A stretch of DNA of 64,000 nucleotides from JAOUEA01 sp963821925 (GTDB lineage Bacteria > Actinomycetota > UBA4738 > HRBIN12), in contig CAWGFO010000001.1 in assembly GCA_963821925.1 (NCBI GenBank), positions 62,001-126,000 of the forward strand, in the 5' to 3' direction. The translations under genes and the position numbers were made by a program. This document shows positions 1 through 8,217 of the stretch, in pieces; the first letter of the stretch is position 1, and every line of letters begins with the position of its first letter. Below the pieces are notes generated by a model. That model saw only the letters and a list, made by a program, of their open reading frames with translations. It was not told the origin of the DNA and did no database searches.

Positions 1-57
1 CACGCGGCGCTCGGGCTCCTTTACGCGCTGGGGCTGGTGCTCGCGCGTACGGTGTGA
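1..57 (+). CDS. C-terminal end of a membrane protein, possibly MenA (partial)
   Basis: Only the last 18 codons are inside the window, ending at TGA 55-57. They encode a hydrophobic Ala/Leu/Gly-rich helix ending in ARTV. This fits the last transmembrane helix of a polytopic enzyme. Position directly upstream of menD makes 1,4-dihydroxy-2-naphthoate polyprenyltransferase (MenA) the best guess, but this rests on context and hydrophobicity only. The stop codon is 2 nt before the menD ATG, so the two genes are probably one operon. Confidence 0.4.
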   Translation, partial: HAALGLLYALGLVLARTV

Positions 58-59
58 CG

Positions 60-1862
60 ATGGAACAGGCCGATCTCAACCTCGCGTGCGCCTGGGCCCT
101 CGTGGACGAGTTGGTCGCCGGCGGCGTCGAGCACGCCTGCCTGTCGCCCGGCTCCCGATCGACGCCGCTCGCGGTGGCGCTCGCCCGGCATCCCGACGTG
201 ACCCTCCACGTGCACCTCGACGAGCGGTCGAGCGCCTTCTTCGCGGTTGGGCTCGCACGGGCGTCGCGTCGCCCGGTCGCGATCGCGTGCACGAGCGGCA
301 CCGCCGCGGCGGAGTTCCTGCCCGCGGTGATCGAGGCATCGCAGTCGCGCGTGCCGGTCGCCGTGCTGACCGCCGACCGTCCCCCGCGCCTCCGCGGCAC
401 CGGGGCCAATCAGACGATCGACCAGCCCGGCTTGTACGGGTCGTACGTGCGCGCCTCGCTCGAGATGCCGCTGCCCGAGACCGAGGGTCAGGACTCGTGG
501 TGGCGGCAGGCCGCGCGGGAGGCCCTCGATCCGCTGCTCGGCGACCCGCCCGGTCCGGTGCACATCAACTGCCCGTTCGAGGAGCCGCTCACGCCGTCGG
601 CCGACGTCGAGCTGCCGGCACCGACCGACGAACGCCCCGAGCTGCCGCGCCGTCCCGATGCCGAGCTCACCGCCGAGGAAGGCGACCGGCTCGCTGCCGA
701 GATCTCGGGCGCACGGGGCGCCGTCGTGATGGGCGCGTGGCCTGGCGACCTGTCGGGCGAGGCCGAGTTCTGGGGAGGCGCGCTCGGGTGGCCGGTCGTG
801 GCGGAACCCACGTCCACGGGCCTTCGACCGGGTGATGCCCTCTCCGCCGCGCAGACGCTCCTCGGGGATGCGAGCTGGGCCGCGGCGCACCGACCGGAGC
901 TCGTGATCCAGGTCGGTGCCACGCCGACGTCGCGCGCCTCCCAGGCATTCGTCGCGTCGGCGGAACGGATGATCGTCGCGGACCGGTGGCACCTGGACCC
1001 CGACCCGGAGCGGCACGCGTCGTGGCGGCTCGCCGTCGATGCCGACGCCCTCAGGGACTCGCTGCGCACCCGTCCGATCGACCAGGCCGGCGGGGTGGCG
1101 CTGATGGGTGAGCACACCGAGGTCGCCGAGCGCGAGCTCTGGGAGGGCCGGCTCCTCCCGCCGCCGGCCGAATGGCGCGAGGGGTGGCGGGCGGCCGACG
1201 CGGCGGCGCGCTCGGCGCTGGATGCCTTCCTCGACGGGATGAGCGAGCCGTTCGAGCCGCGGATCGCGCGGGACGTGGCCGCGTGGATCCCCGACGGCGG
1301 GACGCTCTTCGTCGGGAACTCCACCCCGATCCGCGACCTCGACCTCGCGATGGCCCCGCGCGTCGGACTTCGGGTGATCGGGAACCGGGGAGCGAGCGGG
1401 ATCGACGGTCTCGTCTCGACCGCGCTGGGGATCGCGTCGGCGGGCCCGCGGAGCGGCCCGGTCGAGTGGCCACGGCCGCAGCCCACCGTCGCCTTGGTCG
1501 GCGACCTCTCGTTCCTCTACGACCTCGGGGCCGTGGCGTGGAACGCACGCCGTGGGATCGACCTGATCGTGGTGGTCGTCGCGAACGGCGGTGGCGAGAT
1601 CTTCTCGCTGCTCCCCCAGCGCGAGCTCGCGGAACACCGGCAGCTGTTCGTGACGCCGCACGGGGGGGACCTCGGGGCGCTGGTTGCCGCGACCGGTGCA
1701 GGTCACGCGCAGGTCACGCGCTCCGGCGAGCTCGTCCCGGCGCTCGAGCATGCGCGCGAATCCGGCGGGCTGCAGGTGGTGGAGGTCACGGTGGACCCCG
1801 CGCGAGCGCTCGGGCTGCGCGTGGACCTGCGCGCCGCCGTGTCGGACGCGCTCCCGCGCTAG
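60..1862 (+). CDS. menD: 2-succinyl-5-enolpyruvyl-6-hydroxy-3-cyclohexene-1-carboxylate synthase (MenD)
   Basis: ThDP-dependent cytosolic enzyme joining isochorismate and 2-oxoglutarate in menaquinone synthesis. The 600-aa length is slightly above the usual 550-580. The N-terminal signature SPGSRSTPLA (about residue 30) is characteristic of MenD, followed by the DERSSAFFAVGLA segment carrying the conserved Glu of the pyrimidine-binding domain. The C-terminal ThDP/Mg site reads GDLSFLYDLGA, continuing to VVVANGGGEIF (about 480-515). I chose ATG 60. An in-frame GTG at 54 overlaps the upstream stop and is a less likely start. The isochorismate synthase supplying its substrate lies convergently nearby at 2374-3585. 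Confidence 0.95.
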   Translation: MEQADLNLACAWALVDELVAGGVEHACLSPGSRSTPLAVALARHPDVTLHVHLDERSSAFFAVGLARASRRPVAIACTSGTAAAEFLPAVIEASQSRVPVAVLTADRPPRLRGTGANQTIDQPGLYGSYVRASLEMPLPETEGQDSWWRQAAREALDPLLGDPPGPVHINCPFEEPLTPSADVELPAPTDERPELPRRPDAELTAEEGDRLAAEISGARGAVVMGAWPGDLSGEAEFWGGALGWPVVAEPTSTGLRPGDALSAAQTLLGDASWAAAHRPELVIQVGATPTSRASQAFVASAERMIVADRWHLDPDPERHASWRLAVDADALRDSLRTRPIDQAGGVALMGEHTEVAERELWEGRLLPPPAEWREGWRAADAAARSALDAFLDGMSEPFEPRIARDVAAWIPDGGTLFVGNSTPIRDLDLAMAPRVGLRVIGNRGASGIDGLVSTALGIASAGPRSGPVEWPRPQPTVALVGDLSFLYDLGAVAWNARRGIDLIVVVVANGGGEIFSLLPQRELAEHRQLFVTPHGGDLGALVAATGAGHAQVTRSGELVPALEHARESGGLQVVEVTVDPARALGLRVDLRAAVSDALPR

Positions 1863-1865
1863 GCT
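1860..1865 (+). promoter_or_regulatory. -10 box TAGGCT, leaderless-type promoter of the GNAT gene at 1874
   Basis: TAGGCT ends 8 nt before ATG 1874 and no ribosome binding site fits between them. The same hexamer is found 6-8 nt before five other start codons in this window. Confidence 0.5.
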
Positions 1866-1873
1866 CGCGACCG

Positions 1874-2377
1874 ATGGGGCCGACCATCGCGCTCGCCTCG
1901 CTCGCCGACGTCGAGGAGCTCGCCCGGCTCCGGTGGCAGCTCTACACCGAGGACGCCGAGCCCGTCGGCGAGCACCCGGATGCCTACGTGGAGCGGTTCG
2001 CCGATTTCGCGCGCGAGGCGCTCACCGACGAACGATGGCGCGCCTGGATCGCCCAGGACGCGGGACGGCTCGTCGGCGCGCTCTGGCGCTTCACGGTCCC
2101 GCGCGTGCCGCAACCCGGGCGCGGCGCGCCGCAGCCACTGGCGTACGTCACGAACGTCTACGTGGAACCCGAGCACCGCAACGACGGGTTGGGCGCACGG
2201 CTGATGGACCGCGCGATCGAGGCGAGCCGGATCGAGGGCTTCTCGCTCGTGATGGTGTGGCCCAGCGACCGGTCGATGACGTTCTACGGACGCGCGGGCT
2301 TCGAACGCGGCCCGGATCCGTTGGTGCTCGATCTCGGCGGCCCGTGGCGCCACGGCGGGACGCCGGGCGCCCCCTAG
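1874..2377 (+). CDS. GNAT family N-acetyltransferase
   Basis: Soluble 167-aa single-domain protein predicted to transfer an acyl group from acetyl-CoA to an unknown small molecule or protein. The acetyl-CoA pyrophosphate loop is visible as VYVEPEHRNDGLGARLM (about residues 93-109), with the R-x-x-G-x-G/A pattern. It is followed by a FYGRAGF segment, the usual C-terminal GNAT beta-turn region. It begins 11 nt after menD but has its own apparent -10 box. Its stop overlaps the stop codon of the convergent menF gene by four bases. The substrate cannot be read from sequence. Confidence 0.85.
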   Translation: MGPTIALASLADVEELARLRWQLYTEDAEPVGEHPDAYVERFADFAREALTDERWRAWIAQDAGRLVGALWRFTVPRVPQPGRGAPQPLAYVTNVYVEPEHRNDGLGARLMDRAIEASRIEGFSLVMVWPSDRSMTFYGRAGFERGPDPLVLDLGGPWRHGGTPGAP

Positions 2378-3585
2378 CCCCAGCGCAGCGAGTCGAGGAA
2401 CGCGCGGAACTTGCGGCCCGTCTCGTCGGCCTCCGACGCGGGCTCGCTGCCGGCCACGATCCCCGCGCCCGCGAAGAGCGTCGCGCGCTCGCCACTGAGC
2501 TCGGCGCACCGCAGGGCGATGGCCCACTCCCCCTCGCGGCGTGCGTCGATCCACCCCACCGGGCCCGCGTAGCAGCCCCGGTCGAACGGCTCCTGCTCGA
2601 CGATCACGCCGCGCGCGGCGTCGGTCGGCGTGCCGCATACGGCGGGGGTCGGGTGGAGCGCGTCCACCAGATCGAGCACCGATGCCGACGGTTCCCGCAC
2701 CCGGCCGACGAACCGAGTCGCCAGGTGCCACACGTTCGCGGTCTCGAGCAGGACGGGGTCGGGGTCCCACGACAGCGGGTCGCACCACGGACCCAGGGCC
2801 GACGCGACCGCGCGGACGACCACCGCATGCTCCTCGCGGTTCTTCGCCGACGCGACGAGGGCGTCCGCGTTGGCGCGATCCTCGTCGGGATCCCCGGCAC
2901 GCGACGCGGTGCCGGCGAGCGGCGTCGCGCGCACCTCGCCGCGACGGAGCGACACGAGCAGCTCGGGGCTCGCGCCGACGAGCGACGCACCGTCGCGGAT
3001 CGGCGCGGCGAACACGTAGCCGTGCGGCTCGACCGCACGCAGCCGGTGGAGCAGCCGCTTCGCGTCGAGCGGCCGGCCCGCCTCGACCTCGAGCGTTCGG
3101 GCGAGCACCACCTTCTCGAGCTCGCCGTCGCGGATCCGCCCGACGGCCTCGGTCACGGCCGCCTCGTACCCGGCCACGGGAGGGCGCTCAGTGAGCTGTG
3201 CCGGGCGGAACACCTCGTGCGGCAGATCGCCCACGACCCGGCGCGGGGCGAAGGGCGCCGGCGCTCCTCGTTCGATCAGCCACGTCTCGCCCTCCTCGGT
3301 ACGACGCACCACGCGCGTCGGCAGCGTCAGCCCGACCTCGCCCGGAGCGAACGGCAGCGCGCCGAGCGCGACCGGCGGGGGAACTTCGCGATCCCAGCCT
3401 TCGCGCAGCCGGGCGACCGTTGCCGTGCCGAGCTCGGCGATCGATGCGGCGCGGACCTCATCCCCCCGCCCCGCCGCCACGCCCAGCCCGTCGCGCTCGA
3501 AGAAGATGCCGCCCTCGTCGTACGCGGCGAGCAGATCGAAGGCAGGCCCGAGCCGGGTCGCCCGGACGGCCGAGCCCTCGGTCAC
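2374..3585 (-). CDS. menF: Isochorismate synthase (MenF/EntC family)
   Basis: Chorismate-binding enzyme (403 aa) converting chorismate to isochorismate, the entry step to menaquinone. The catalytic half carries EKVVLARTLEVEA (about residue 155), with the conserved Lys that activates water. Further on are PAVCGTPTDAA and DRGCYAGPVGWID, then the Mg-binding C-terminal stretch AGAGIVAGSEPASEADET. The GTG start at 3585 overlaps the TGA of menG, consistent with translational coupling. Presence of menD, menG and probably menA next door favours a menaquinone rather than a siderophore role. Confidence 0.9.
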   Translation of the reverse strand: MTEGSAVRATRLGPAFDLLAAYDEGGIFFERDGLGVAAGRGDEVRAASIAELGTATVARLREGWDREVPPPVALGALPFAPGEVGLTLPTRVVRRTEEGETWLIERGAPAPFAPRRVVGDLPHEVFRPAQLTERPPVAGYEAAVTEAVGRIRDGELEKVVLARTLEVEAGRPLDAKRLLHRLRAVEPHGYVFAAPIRDGASLVGASPELLVSLRRGEVRATPLAGTASRAGDPDEDRANADALVASAKNREEHAVVVRAVASALGPWCDPLSWDPDPVLLETANVWHLATRFVGRVREPSASVLDLVDALHPTPAVCGTPTDAARGVIVEQEPFDRGCYAGPVGWIDARREGEWAIALRCAELSGERATLFAGAGIVAGSEPASEADETGRKFRAFLDSLRWG

Positions 3586-4274
3586 GCCCGGGTCCCCACC
3601 AGCAGCTGCGTCAACCCGCCCGACAGCTGGATCCGGCGCGTGTCGGGGAACCCCGCCTCGGCGAGCATCCGCACCATCTCCTCGGGCGACGGGAGATACG
3701 CCATCGAGCGCGGCAGGTACGAGTAGGCGTCCTTGTCGGAGAGCGCGCCGCCGATCATCGGCACGACCCGGTTGAAGTAGAGCGAGTTCCCGGCGCGCAC
3801 GACCCGGTTATCCGGCTCGCTCACGTCGAGCAGCGCGATCCGTCCGCCGGGCCGCACGACGCGCGCGAGCTCCGCGAAGAAGTCGTGCAGGGAGACGACG
3901 TTCCGCAGGGCGAAGCCGCACGTGACGCCCTCGGCGCCGCCATCGGCGACCGGCAGCCGGTGGATGTCGGCCTCCACGAGCGGGGCCTCGGTCGTCGCGT
4001 TGAGGAGCATCCCGTGCGAGAAGTCGAACCCGACGACGCGGTAGGCCTTCCGCTCGAGCTCGCGACAGAAGTCGCCGGTGCCGCACGCGAGGTCGAGCAC
4101 GAGCGAACGACCGGGGAGCCGGAGCTCGCGCACCGCGCGCCGCCGCCACCCCACGTCCATCCCGAAGGTCATCACGCGGTTCACGAGGTCGTAGCGGCCG
4201 GCGATCGTGTCGAACAGGTCACGGACGGCCTTCGCCTTCTCCTGACCCCGAGGCAGCGGCGCGTCCGACGTCAT
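3582..4274 (-). CDS. menG: Demethylmenaquinone methyltransferase (MenG/UbiE)
   Basis: SAM-dependent C-methyltransferase for the last step of menaquinone synthesis, 230 aa. The opening RDLFDTIAGRYDLVNRVMTFG is the UbiE/COQ5 signature, followed by the SAM site VLDLACGTGDFC and FALRNV, where the loop binds SAM ribose. ATG 4274 overlaps the stop of the upstream merR gene (ATGA), and its own stop overlaps the menF start (GTGA). The three genes therefore form one tightly coupled leftward operon. Confidence 0.93.
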   Translation of the reverse strand: MTSDAPLPRGQEKAKAVRDLFDTIAGRYDLVNRVMTFGMDVGWRRRAVRELRLPGRSLVLDLACGTGDFCRELERKAYRVVGFDFSHGMLLNATTEAPLVEADIHRLPVADGGAEGVTCGFALRNVVSLHDFFAELARVVRPGGRIALLDVSEPDNRVVRAGNSLYFNRVVPMIGGALSDKDAYSYLPRSMAYLPSPEEMVRMLAEAGFPDTRRIQLSGGLTQLLVGTRA

Positions 4275-4984
4275 CCGGTGGCCTCCTCGATGTGCTCCTC
4301 CGCGGTTTCGAGCAGCACCCGGCGGAAGTGGTACGAGATGAGCTGCGTCACCGCCGGCAACAGCTCTCCGAACGCCTCGACCATCTGCGTGGCCGCGACG
4401 TCGTCGTCCCCCGCCGTGTCGCGGATCGGCTTGCGCACGTGCTCGTCGAAGAGCTCGACCGCGCGCTCGGCGAGCCCGCGCATCGCGGTGTCGGCGTCGC
4501 GCGCGAGCCCCAGCAGGTCCGGCAGCGGCAGGCCGAACTCGAGCAGCCGCAGGGCGGTCCGCACGAGCTCGATGTCGCCGGCGGTGTAGCGATCCTCGCC
4601 GTCGACGACGCGGCCGAGCCGGATCCCCTCCCGCTCCACCGCCTGGATCAGCGAGGCCGGGACGCCGCTCCGCGCGGCGAACGCATCGAGGTCGAGCAGC
4701 TCGGTCTCGTCCCCCGACTCCCCACGCGCCGCGGCCACGGCGGCCGCGAGGTCGGCGTCCGCGGGGCCCAGCTCGCCGGTCACCACGCGCCGGATCGCCG
4801 CCAGCGTGAGGCCCTTGGCCTGCAGCGTCCGGATCTCGCGGATCCGGGCCTCGTGCTCGTCGCCGTACCAGGCCACGCGGCCCTCGCGCTCGGGCTGAGG
4901 GAGCAGGCCGCGCGACTGGTAGTACCGGACGGTGTCGACCGAGACGTCGCACGCCGCGGCGAGCTGTTCCACGCGGTACCTCAT
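4271..4984 (-). CDS. MerR family transcriptional regulator heading the menG-menF operon
   Basis: A 237-aa DNA-binding regulator. Residues 1-70 form a MerR winged helix (RYRVEQLAAACDVSVDTVRYY, then GLLPQPERE). A second, weaker MerR-like winged helix is visible around 95-165 (DAFAARSGVPASLIQAVEREG, later DRYTAGDIELVRTALRLLE). The C-terminal ~70 residues are helical and may bind a ligand or dimerise. There is no Cys cluster of the metal- or redox-sensing subfamilies. It is the first gene of an operon with menG and menF, so control of menaquinone synthesis or autoregulation is likely. The effector is unknown. Confidence 0.85.
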   Translation of the reverse strand: MRYRVEQLAAACDVSVDTVRYYQSRGLLPQPEREGRVAWYGDEHEARIREIRTLQAKGLTLAAIRRVVTGELGPADADLAAAVAAARGESGDETELLDLDAFAARSGVPASLIQAVEREGIRLGRVVDGEDRYTAGDIELVRTALRLLEFGLPLPDLLGLARDADTAMRGLAERAVELFDEHVRKPIRDTAGDDDVAATQMVEAFGELLPAVTQLISYHFRRVLLETAEEHIEEATG

Positions 4985-4991
4985 GACCGGA

Positions 4992-5004
4992 CACTCTACG
5001 AGTG
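4992..5004 (-). promoter_or_regulatory. Palindrome and -10 box upstream of the merR-menG-menF operon
   Basis: CACTC-TAC-GAGTG is a perfect 5-3-5 inverted repeat. On the minus strand it contains TAGAGT (4998-4993), a TAnnnT -10 box 8 nt before ATG 4984. A dimeric repressor such as the MerR protein could act here. The pairing of site and protein is inferred from position only. Confidence 0.4.
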
Positions 5005-5043
5005 CGCGCTCACAGGGTCACACGGGCGCCGGTGCGCCGGGTG

Positions 5044-5631
5044 TCAGGCCGGGTCGCGGCGCATGAACCAGATGTGCGGACCCCCGCCGGGGGCGTCCTC
5101 GTCGGCGACCGTGCGGAACCCGAAGGCCTCGTAGTACCGGGCGTTCTCGCTCTTGGAGGTCTCGAGCCACGAGGGAACGCCGACCCGATCGGCGGCCGAG
5201 AGGCCGTCGTGCATCAGCGCGGTCCCCAGACCTTCGCCCTGGCGCTCCGGCGCGACGCCGACGTGACTCAGATAGAGGAGGGGCTCGTCGGGCTCGTGCT
5301 CGCCGACCCACCCCCAGAAGTCGGCGTGGTGCCGGACGTGGTCGCCGAGGATCTCGTCCTCGGCACCCTCCGGGGCCGGCCCGATCGCCTCGTGCTCCTC
5401 GCGGCCCTCCGGCGGGATCCAGACCGCGATCCCGGCGCCGTCGGCCGCGAGCCGGATCCACCCCCGCCGTGCGTTCTCGCCGTCGTAGTGGGTGAAGTGG
5501 CGCCGGATCCGCTCTTCGAACCGGTCCTCGCCGAACGACCAGCGCAGCATCGCCTCCGCATGGAGCGACCGAGCCGCCGTGTCGACGATCACGGCGAGGT
5601 CGTCAGGCGTGGCGGTCCGCACCTCCACCAT
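5044..5631 (-). CDS. GNAT family N-acetyltransferase
   Basis: Soluble 195-aa acetyltransferase of unknown substrate. The acetyl-CoA-binding motif is VGVAPERQGEGLGTALM (about residues 130-146), preceded by LLYLSHV (beta 4) and followed by ENARYYEAFGF (beta 6/7). ATG 5631 was chosen because MVEVRTATPDDL is the normal GNAT opening and a TAGGCT box lies 8 nt upstream; in-frame starts further upstream add unrelated sequence. It is divergent from the GT87 gene at 5723 and separated from merR by ~60 bp. Confidence 0.85.
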   Translation of the reverse strand: MVEVRTATPDDLAVIVDTAARSLHAEAMLRWSFGEDRFEERIRRHFTHYDGENARRGWIRLAADGAGIAVWIPPEGREEHEAIGPAPEGAEDEILGDHVRHHADFWGWVGEHEPDEPLLYLSHVGVAPERQGEGLGTALMHDGLSAADRVGVPSWLETSKSENARYYEAFGFRTVADEDAPGGGPHIWFMRRDPA

Positions 5632-5639
5632 GGGTCGAG

Positions 5640-5645
5640 AGCCTA
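5640..5645 (-). promoter_or_regulatory. -10 box TAGGCT of the GNAT gene at 5631
   Basis: The minus-strand hexamer TAGGCT ends 8 nt before ATG 5631, consistent with a leaderless transcript. It lies in the ~90-bp divergent region shared with the glycosyltransferase operon. Confidence 0.5.
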
Positions 5646-5708
5646 GTCGAGCGAGATCGGACGGGCAGCCGGCACGAACATCCACCCCACCGGCCGCCAC
5701 CGCGGGGA

Positions 5709-5714
5709 TACGAT
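5709..5714 (+). promoter_or_regulatory. -10 box TACGAT of the glycosyltransferase operon
   Basis: TACGAT matches TAnnnT and ends exactly 8 nt before ATG 5723, suggesting leaderless transcription of the two-gene mannosyltransferase operon. Confidence 0.4.
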
Positions 5715-5722
5715 GCGCCGCG

Positions 5723-6985
5723 ATGCAGCGCGCCGTCCGTCCTGCCGTGAGCCTCGCCCTGGTGCTGACCTGCACGCTCGGCACGATGTTGCTCGGGACC
5801 GCGCTGAAGTCGAGATGCGCGGACGGTGACTGGAGCGACGGGCGCCAGTACGAGCTCCTCTGTTACAGCGACATCGTGCCGCTCCTCGGCACCGAGCAGC
5901 TCGGCGGCGGTCGCCTCCCGTTCCTCCAGCGGTGCGTCGAGGTGCCCGGGCAGAACTGCGACGAGTACCCGGTGCTGACGATGTACTTCATGCGCACCGC
6001 CGGGTGGTTCTCGGGCGATTCGTACGCGGGCTTCTACTTCGTGAACGCGGCCCTGCTGCTGGCCTGCGCGGTCATCACGGCCGTCTGTCTGTACGTGATG
6101 GTGCGCGGGCGCGCGCTGTACTTCGCGCTCGCCCCGACCTTGCTGATCTACGGCACGATGAACTGGGATCTGTTCGCCGTGGCACTGGCGACCGCGGCGC
6201 TCCTCGCGTTCTTCCGGCGGCGCGACGGTTGGGCGGGTGTGCTGCTGGGCCTCGGCGCGGCCGCGAAGTTCTACCCGGCGATGCTCGTGGTCCCGTTGAT
6301 CGCGCAACGGCTGAGGGACCGCGAGCCCGACGGGGCGATCACGCTGGGCTGGACGACCGCGGGCACGTGGCTCGCGGTGAACCTGCCGTTCGCGATCGCC
6401 TCGCCGTCGGAGTGGTTCGAGTTCTTCCGGTTCAACTCGGCCCGGCTCGCAGACTTCGACTCCCTCTGGTACATCGCGTGCCGGCGGCTCGATCTGTGTT
6501 TCGAGGTCGGCACGATCAACGCCGTCTCGGCGGTGCTGTTCCTCGGGTCGTTCGTCGCGGTATGGGCGATCAAGGCCCGGCGCGACCCGGGCTTCTCACG
6601 CTGGAGCCTCGGGTTGCCGCTCGTCGTCCTGTTCCTGCTGACGAACAAGGTGTACTCGCCGCAGTACGGGCTGTGGCTGCTGCCGTGGTTCGCGCTCGCC
6701 CTCCCCGACCTGCGCGCGTTCATCGCGTTCTCCGTGGCCGACGCCGCGGTGTTCGTGACGCGGTTCTCGTGGTTCGGGGAGATGCAGGGCCTGGGTGGCG
6801 CGAGCCAGGGCCAATTCGAGGTGGCCGTCCTGCTGCGCACGCTCGTGCTGCTGTGGTGTCTGGTCGCCTGGATCCGCCGTGAGCCCGAGCCGATCGTGAT
6901 CGAGCTGCCGGCGCCCGCCGAGGATCCCGATGTCGAGCCCGAGCCGATCGCGGAGCCGCCCCCCACGCCTCCCGTCCCTGCATGA
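5723..6985 (+). CDS. GT87/DUF2029-like integral membrane glycosyltransferase
   Basis: Polytopic 420-aa membrane protein with about ten hydrophobic helices. It resembles the polyprenyl-phosphomannose-dependent mannosyltransferases (GT-C fold) that add mannose to lipoglycans on the outer face of the actinobacterial membrane. Visible supports are the acidic CDEYPVLTMYF segment in the first outer loop, GLGAAAKFYPAMLVVPL, and NKVYSPQYGLWLLPW, all typical of the family. The last ~35 residues are a Pro/Glu-rich cytosolic tail. The stop overlaps the start of the next glycosyltransferase (ATGA). The donor and acceptor are inferred from family. Confidence 0.75.
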   Translation: MQRAVRPAVSLALVLTCTLGTMLLGTALKSRCADGDWSDGRQYELLCYSDIVPLLGTEQLGGGRLPFLQRCVEVPGQNCDEYPVLTMYFMRTAGWFSGDSYAGFYFVNAALLLACAVITAVCLYVMVRGRALYFALAPTLLIYGTMNWDLFAVALATAALLAFFRRRDGWAGVLLGLGAAAKFYPAMLVVPLIAQRLRDREPDGAITLGWTTAGTWLAVNLPFAIASPSEWFEFFRFNSARLADFDSLWYIACRRLDLCFEVGTINAVSAVLFLGSFVAVWAIKARRDPGFSRWSLGLPLVVLFLLTNKVYSPQYGLWLLPWFALALPDLRAFIAFSVADAAVFVTRFSWFGEMQGLGGASQGQFEVAVLLRTLVLLWCLVAWIRREPEPIVIELPAPAEDPDVEPEPIAEPPPTPPVPA

Positions 6986-8142
6986 GCGAGGACACCGGCA
7001 TCCGGCTGCGCGATGGGGTCCGAACCTGCATGCTCGTGTTCCTCGGGGTACGGGTGGGGTTGTCGCTGCTGTCCGTCATCGGCGTCCATCTGATCGACCC
7101 GTTCACGCCCGTGGACGTCCCCGGATGGCCAACGGTGCAGGCGACCCTGGGCTGGCACAACCTCTGGGACGCGACGGTGCGGCAGGACGCGCTCTGGTTC
7201 CTGCGGATCGCCTCAGAGGGGTACGTGTCGCACGACGGGAGCGCGGCGTTCTTCCCTCTCTACCCGTTCGCGATCCGGGTCGTGGCCTGGCTCCCCGGGG
7301 TGAGCCCCGTGGGCGCCGCGCTGTTGATCTCGAACGCCTCGTTCCTCGGCGCGCTGATCGTGTTGCACGGGCTCACCCGGCTCGAGTTCGCCGGCGAGGG
7401 CGTCGACGACCTCGCGCGCCGCACGGTCCTGTTCCTCGCGATCTTCCCGACCGCGTTCTTCTTCCTGGCGCCCTACACCGAGGGGCCCTTCCTGCTGCTG
7501 TCGGTGGCGGCGTTCTGGAGCGCGCGGCGCGATCGCTGGGCATGGGCCGCCGTGTTCGGCGCCGCCGCCGCGCTCACCCGGAGCATCGGCGTGGTCGTGG
7601 CCATCGCGCTGCTGGTCGAGGCAGTGAGCCAGTGGCGTGAGGGCAAGCCCCCCCTGCCGCGGATCGCGGGGGCGGTCGCGGCCGGGCTCGCTCCCCTCCT
7701 GTACCTCGCGTGGTGGAACGCCGCCCACGGCGACGCCTGGGCGCCGCTCCGCGCGCAGGGCAACTGGGGGCGGGAGCTGACCTCGCCGCTCATCACGATC
7801 GGCCGGGCGCTCCGCTACGCGAACGAGTACGGCAGCTATTGGATGATCGACGTTCTGGTCGTGGCGGTCGTCCTGATCGCGGTGGTGGCCGGGATCCGCT
7901 GGCTCCGCCTGTCGTATCTCGTGTACGCGGTGGCCAGCCTGCTCCTGCCTTTGGCGAACCCGTTCCCCGCTCGGCCGCTGATGTCGATGCCGCGGTTCGT
8001 GATCGTGATCTTCCCGGCGTTCTGGGTGATGGCGCGCGCCGTCGGGCGCCGTCGGATCCCAGAGGCCCTGCTCACCGCGAGCTTCGCCGCCGGCTACGGC
8101 CTGCTGGCTACGTTGTTCATCAACTGGCACTACATCTTCTGA
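6982..8142 (+). CDS. PIG-V-like mannosyltransferase, integral membrane
   Basis: A 386-aa polytopic GT-C-fold protein related to the PIG-V family (eukaryotic GPI mannosyltransferase II and its actinobacterial relatives). The first outer loop reads WDATVRQDALWFLRIASEGY, the family's catalytic loop pattern. Next come SAAFFPLYPFAIR and FPTAFFFLAPYTEGPFLLLS, both hallmark PIG-V segments, and the C-terminal RFVIVIFPAFWVMA helix. It starts inside the stop codon of the GT87-like gene, so the pair is translationally coupled. I infer that the two act in one lipoglycan or glycolipid pathway. Confidence 0.8.
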   Translation: MSEDTGIRLRDGVRTCMLVFLGVRVGLSLLSVIGVHLIDPFTPVDVPGWPTVQATLGWHNLWDATVRQDALWFLRIASEGYVSHDGSAAFFPLYPFAIRVVAWLPGVSPVGAALLISNASFLGALIVLHGLTRLEFAGEGVDDLARRTVLFLAIFPTAFFFLAPYTEGPFLLLSVAAFWSARRDRWAWAAVFGAAAALTRSIGVVVAIALLVEAVSQWREGKPPLPRIAGAVAAGLAPLLYLAWWNAAHGDAWAPLRAQGNWGRELTSPLITIGRALRYANEYGSYWMIDVLVVAVVLIAVVAGIRWLRLSYLVYAVASLLLPLANPFPARPLMSMPRFVIVIFPAFWVMARAVGRRRIPEALLTASFAAGYGLLATLFINWHYIF

Positions 8143-8179
8143 GCCCGGGGGCTTCTGGGTCCGGCTCTCGCTGCCGATA

Positions 8180-8185
8180 TAGGAT
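8180..8185 (+). promoter_or_regulatory. -10 box TAGGAT upstream of the NarL regulator gene
   Basis: TAGGAT (within TATAGGAT) lies 32 nt before GTG 8218, leaving room for a short leader. No convincing -35 is visible. Confidence 0.3.
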
Positions 8186-8217
8186 GTCCCGGACCTGCCG
8201 GGCTGCTTGGGGGACAC

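Noticed and set aside
21..1751. Long open frame antisense to menD, and many similar ones across the window
   Set aside because: High-GC coding DNA leaves antisense frames open; the translations are Arg/Pro/Gly/His-rich with no recognisable domain, while the plus-strand product is a clear MenD.
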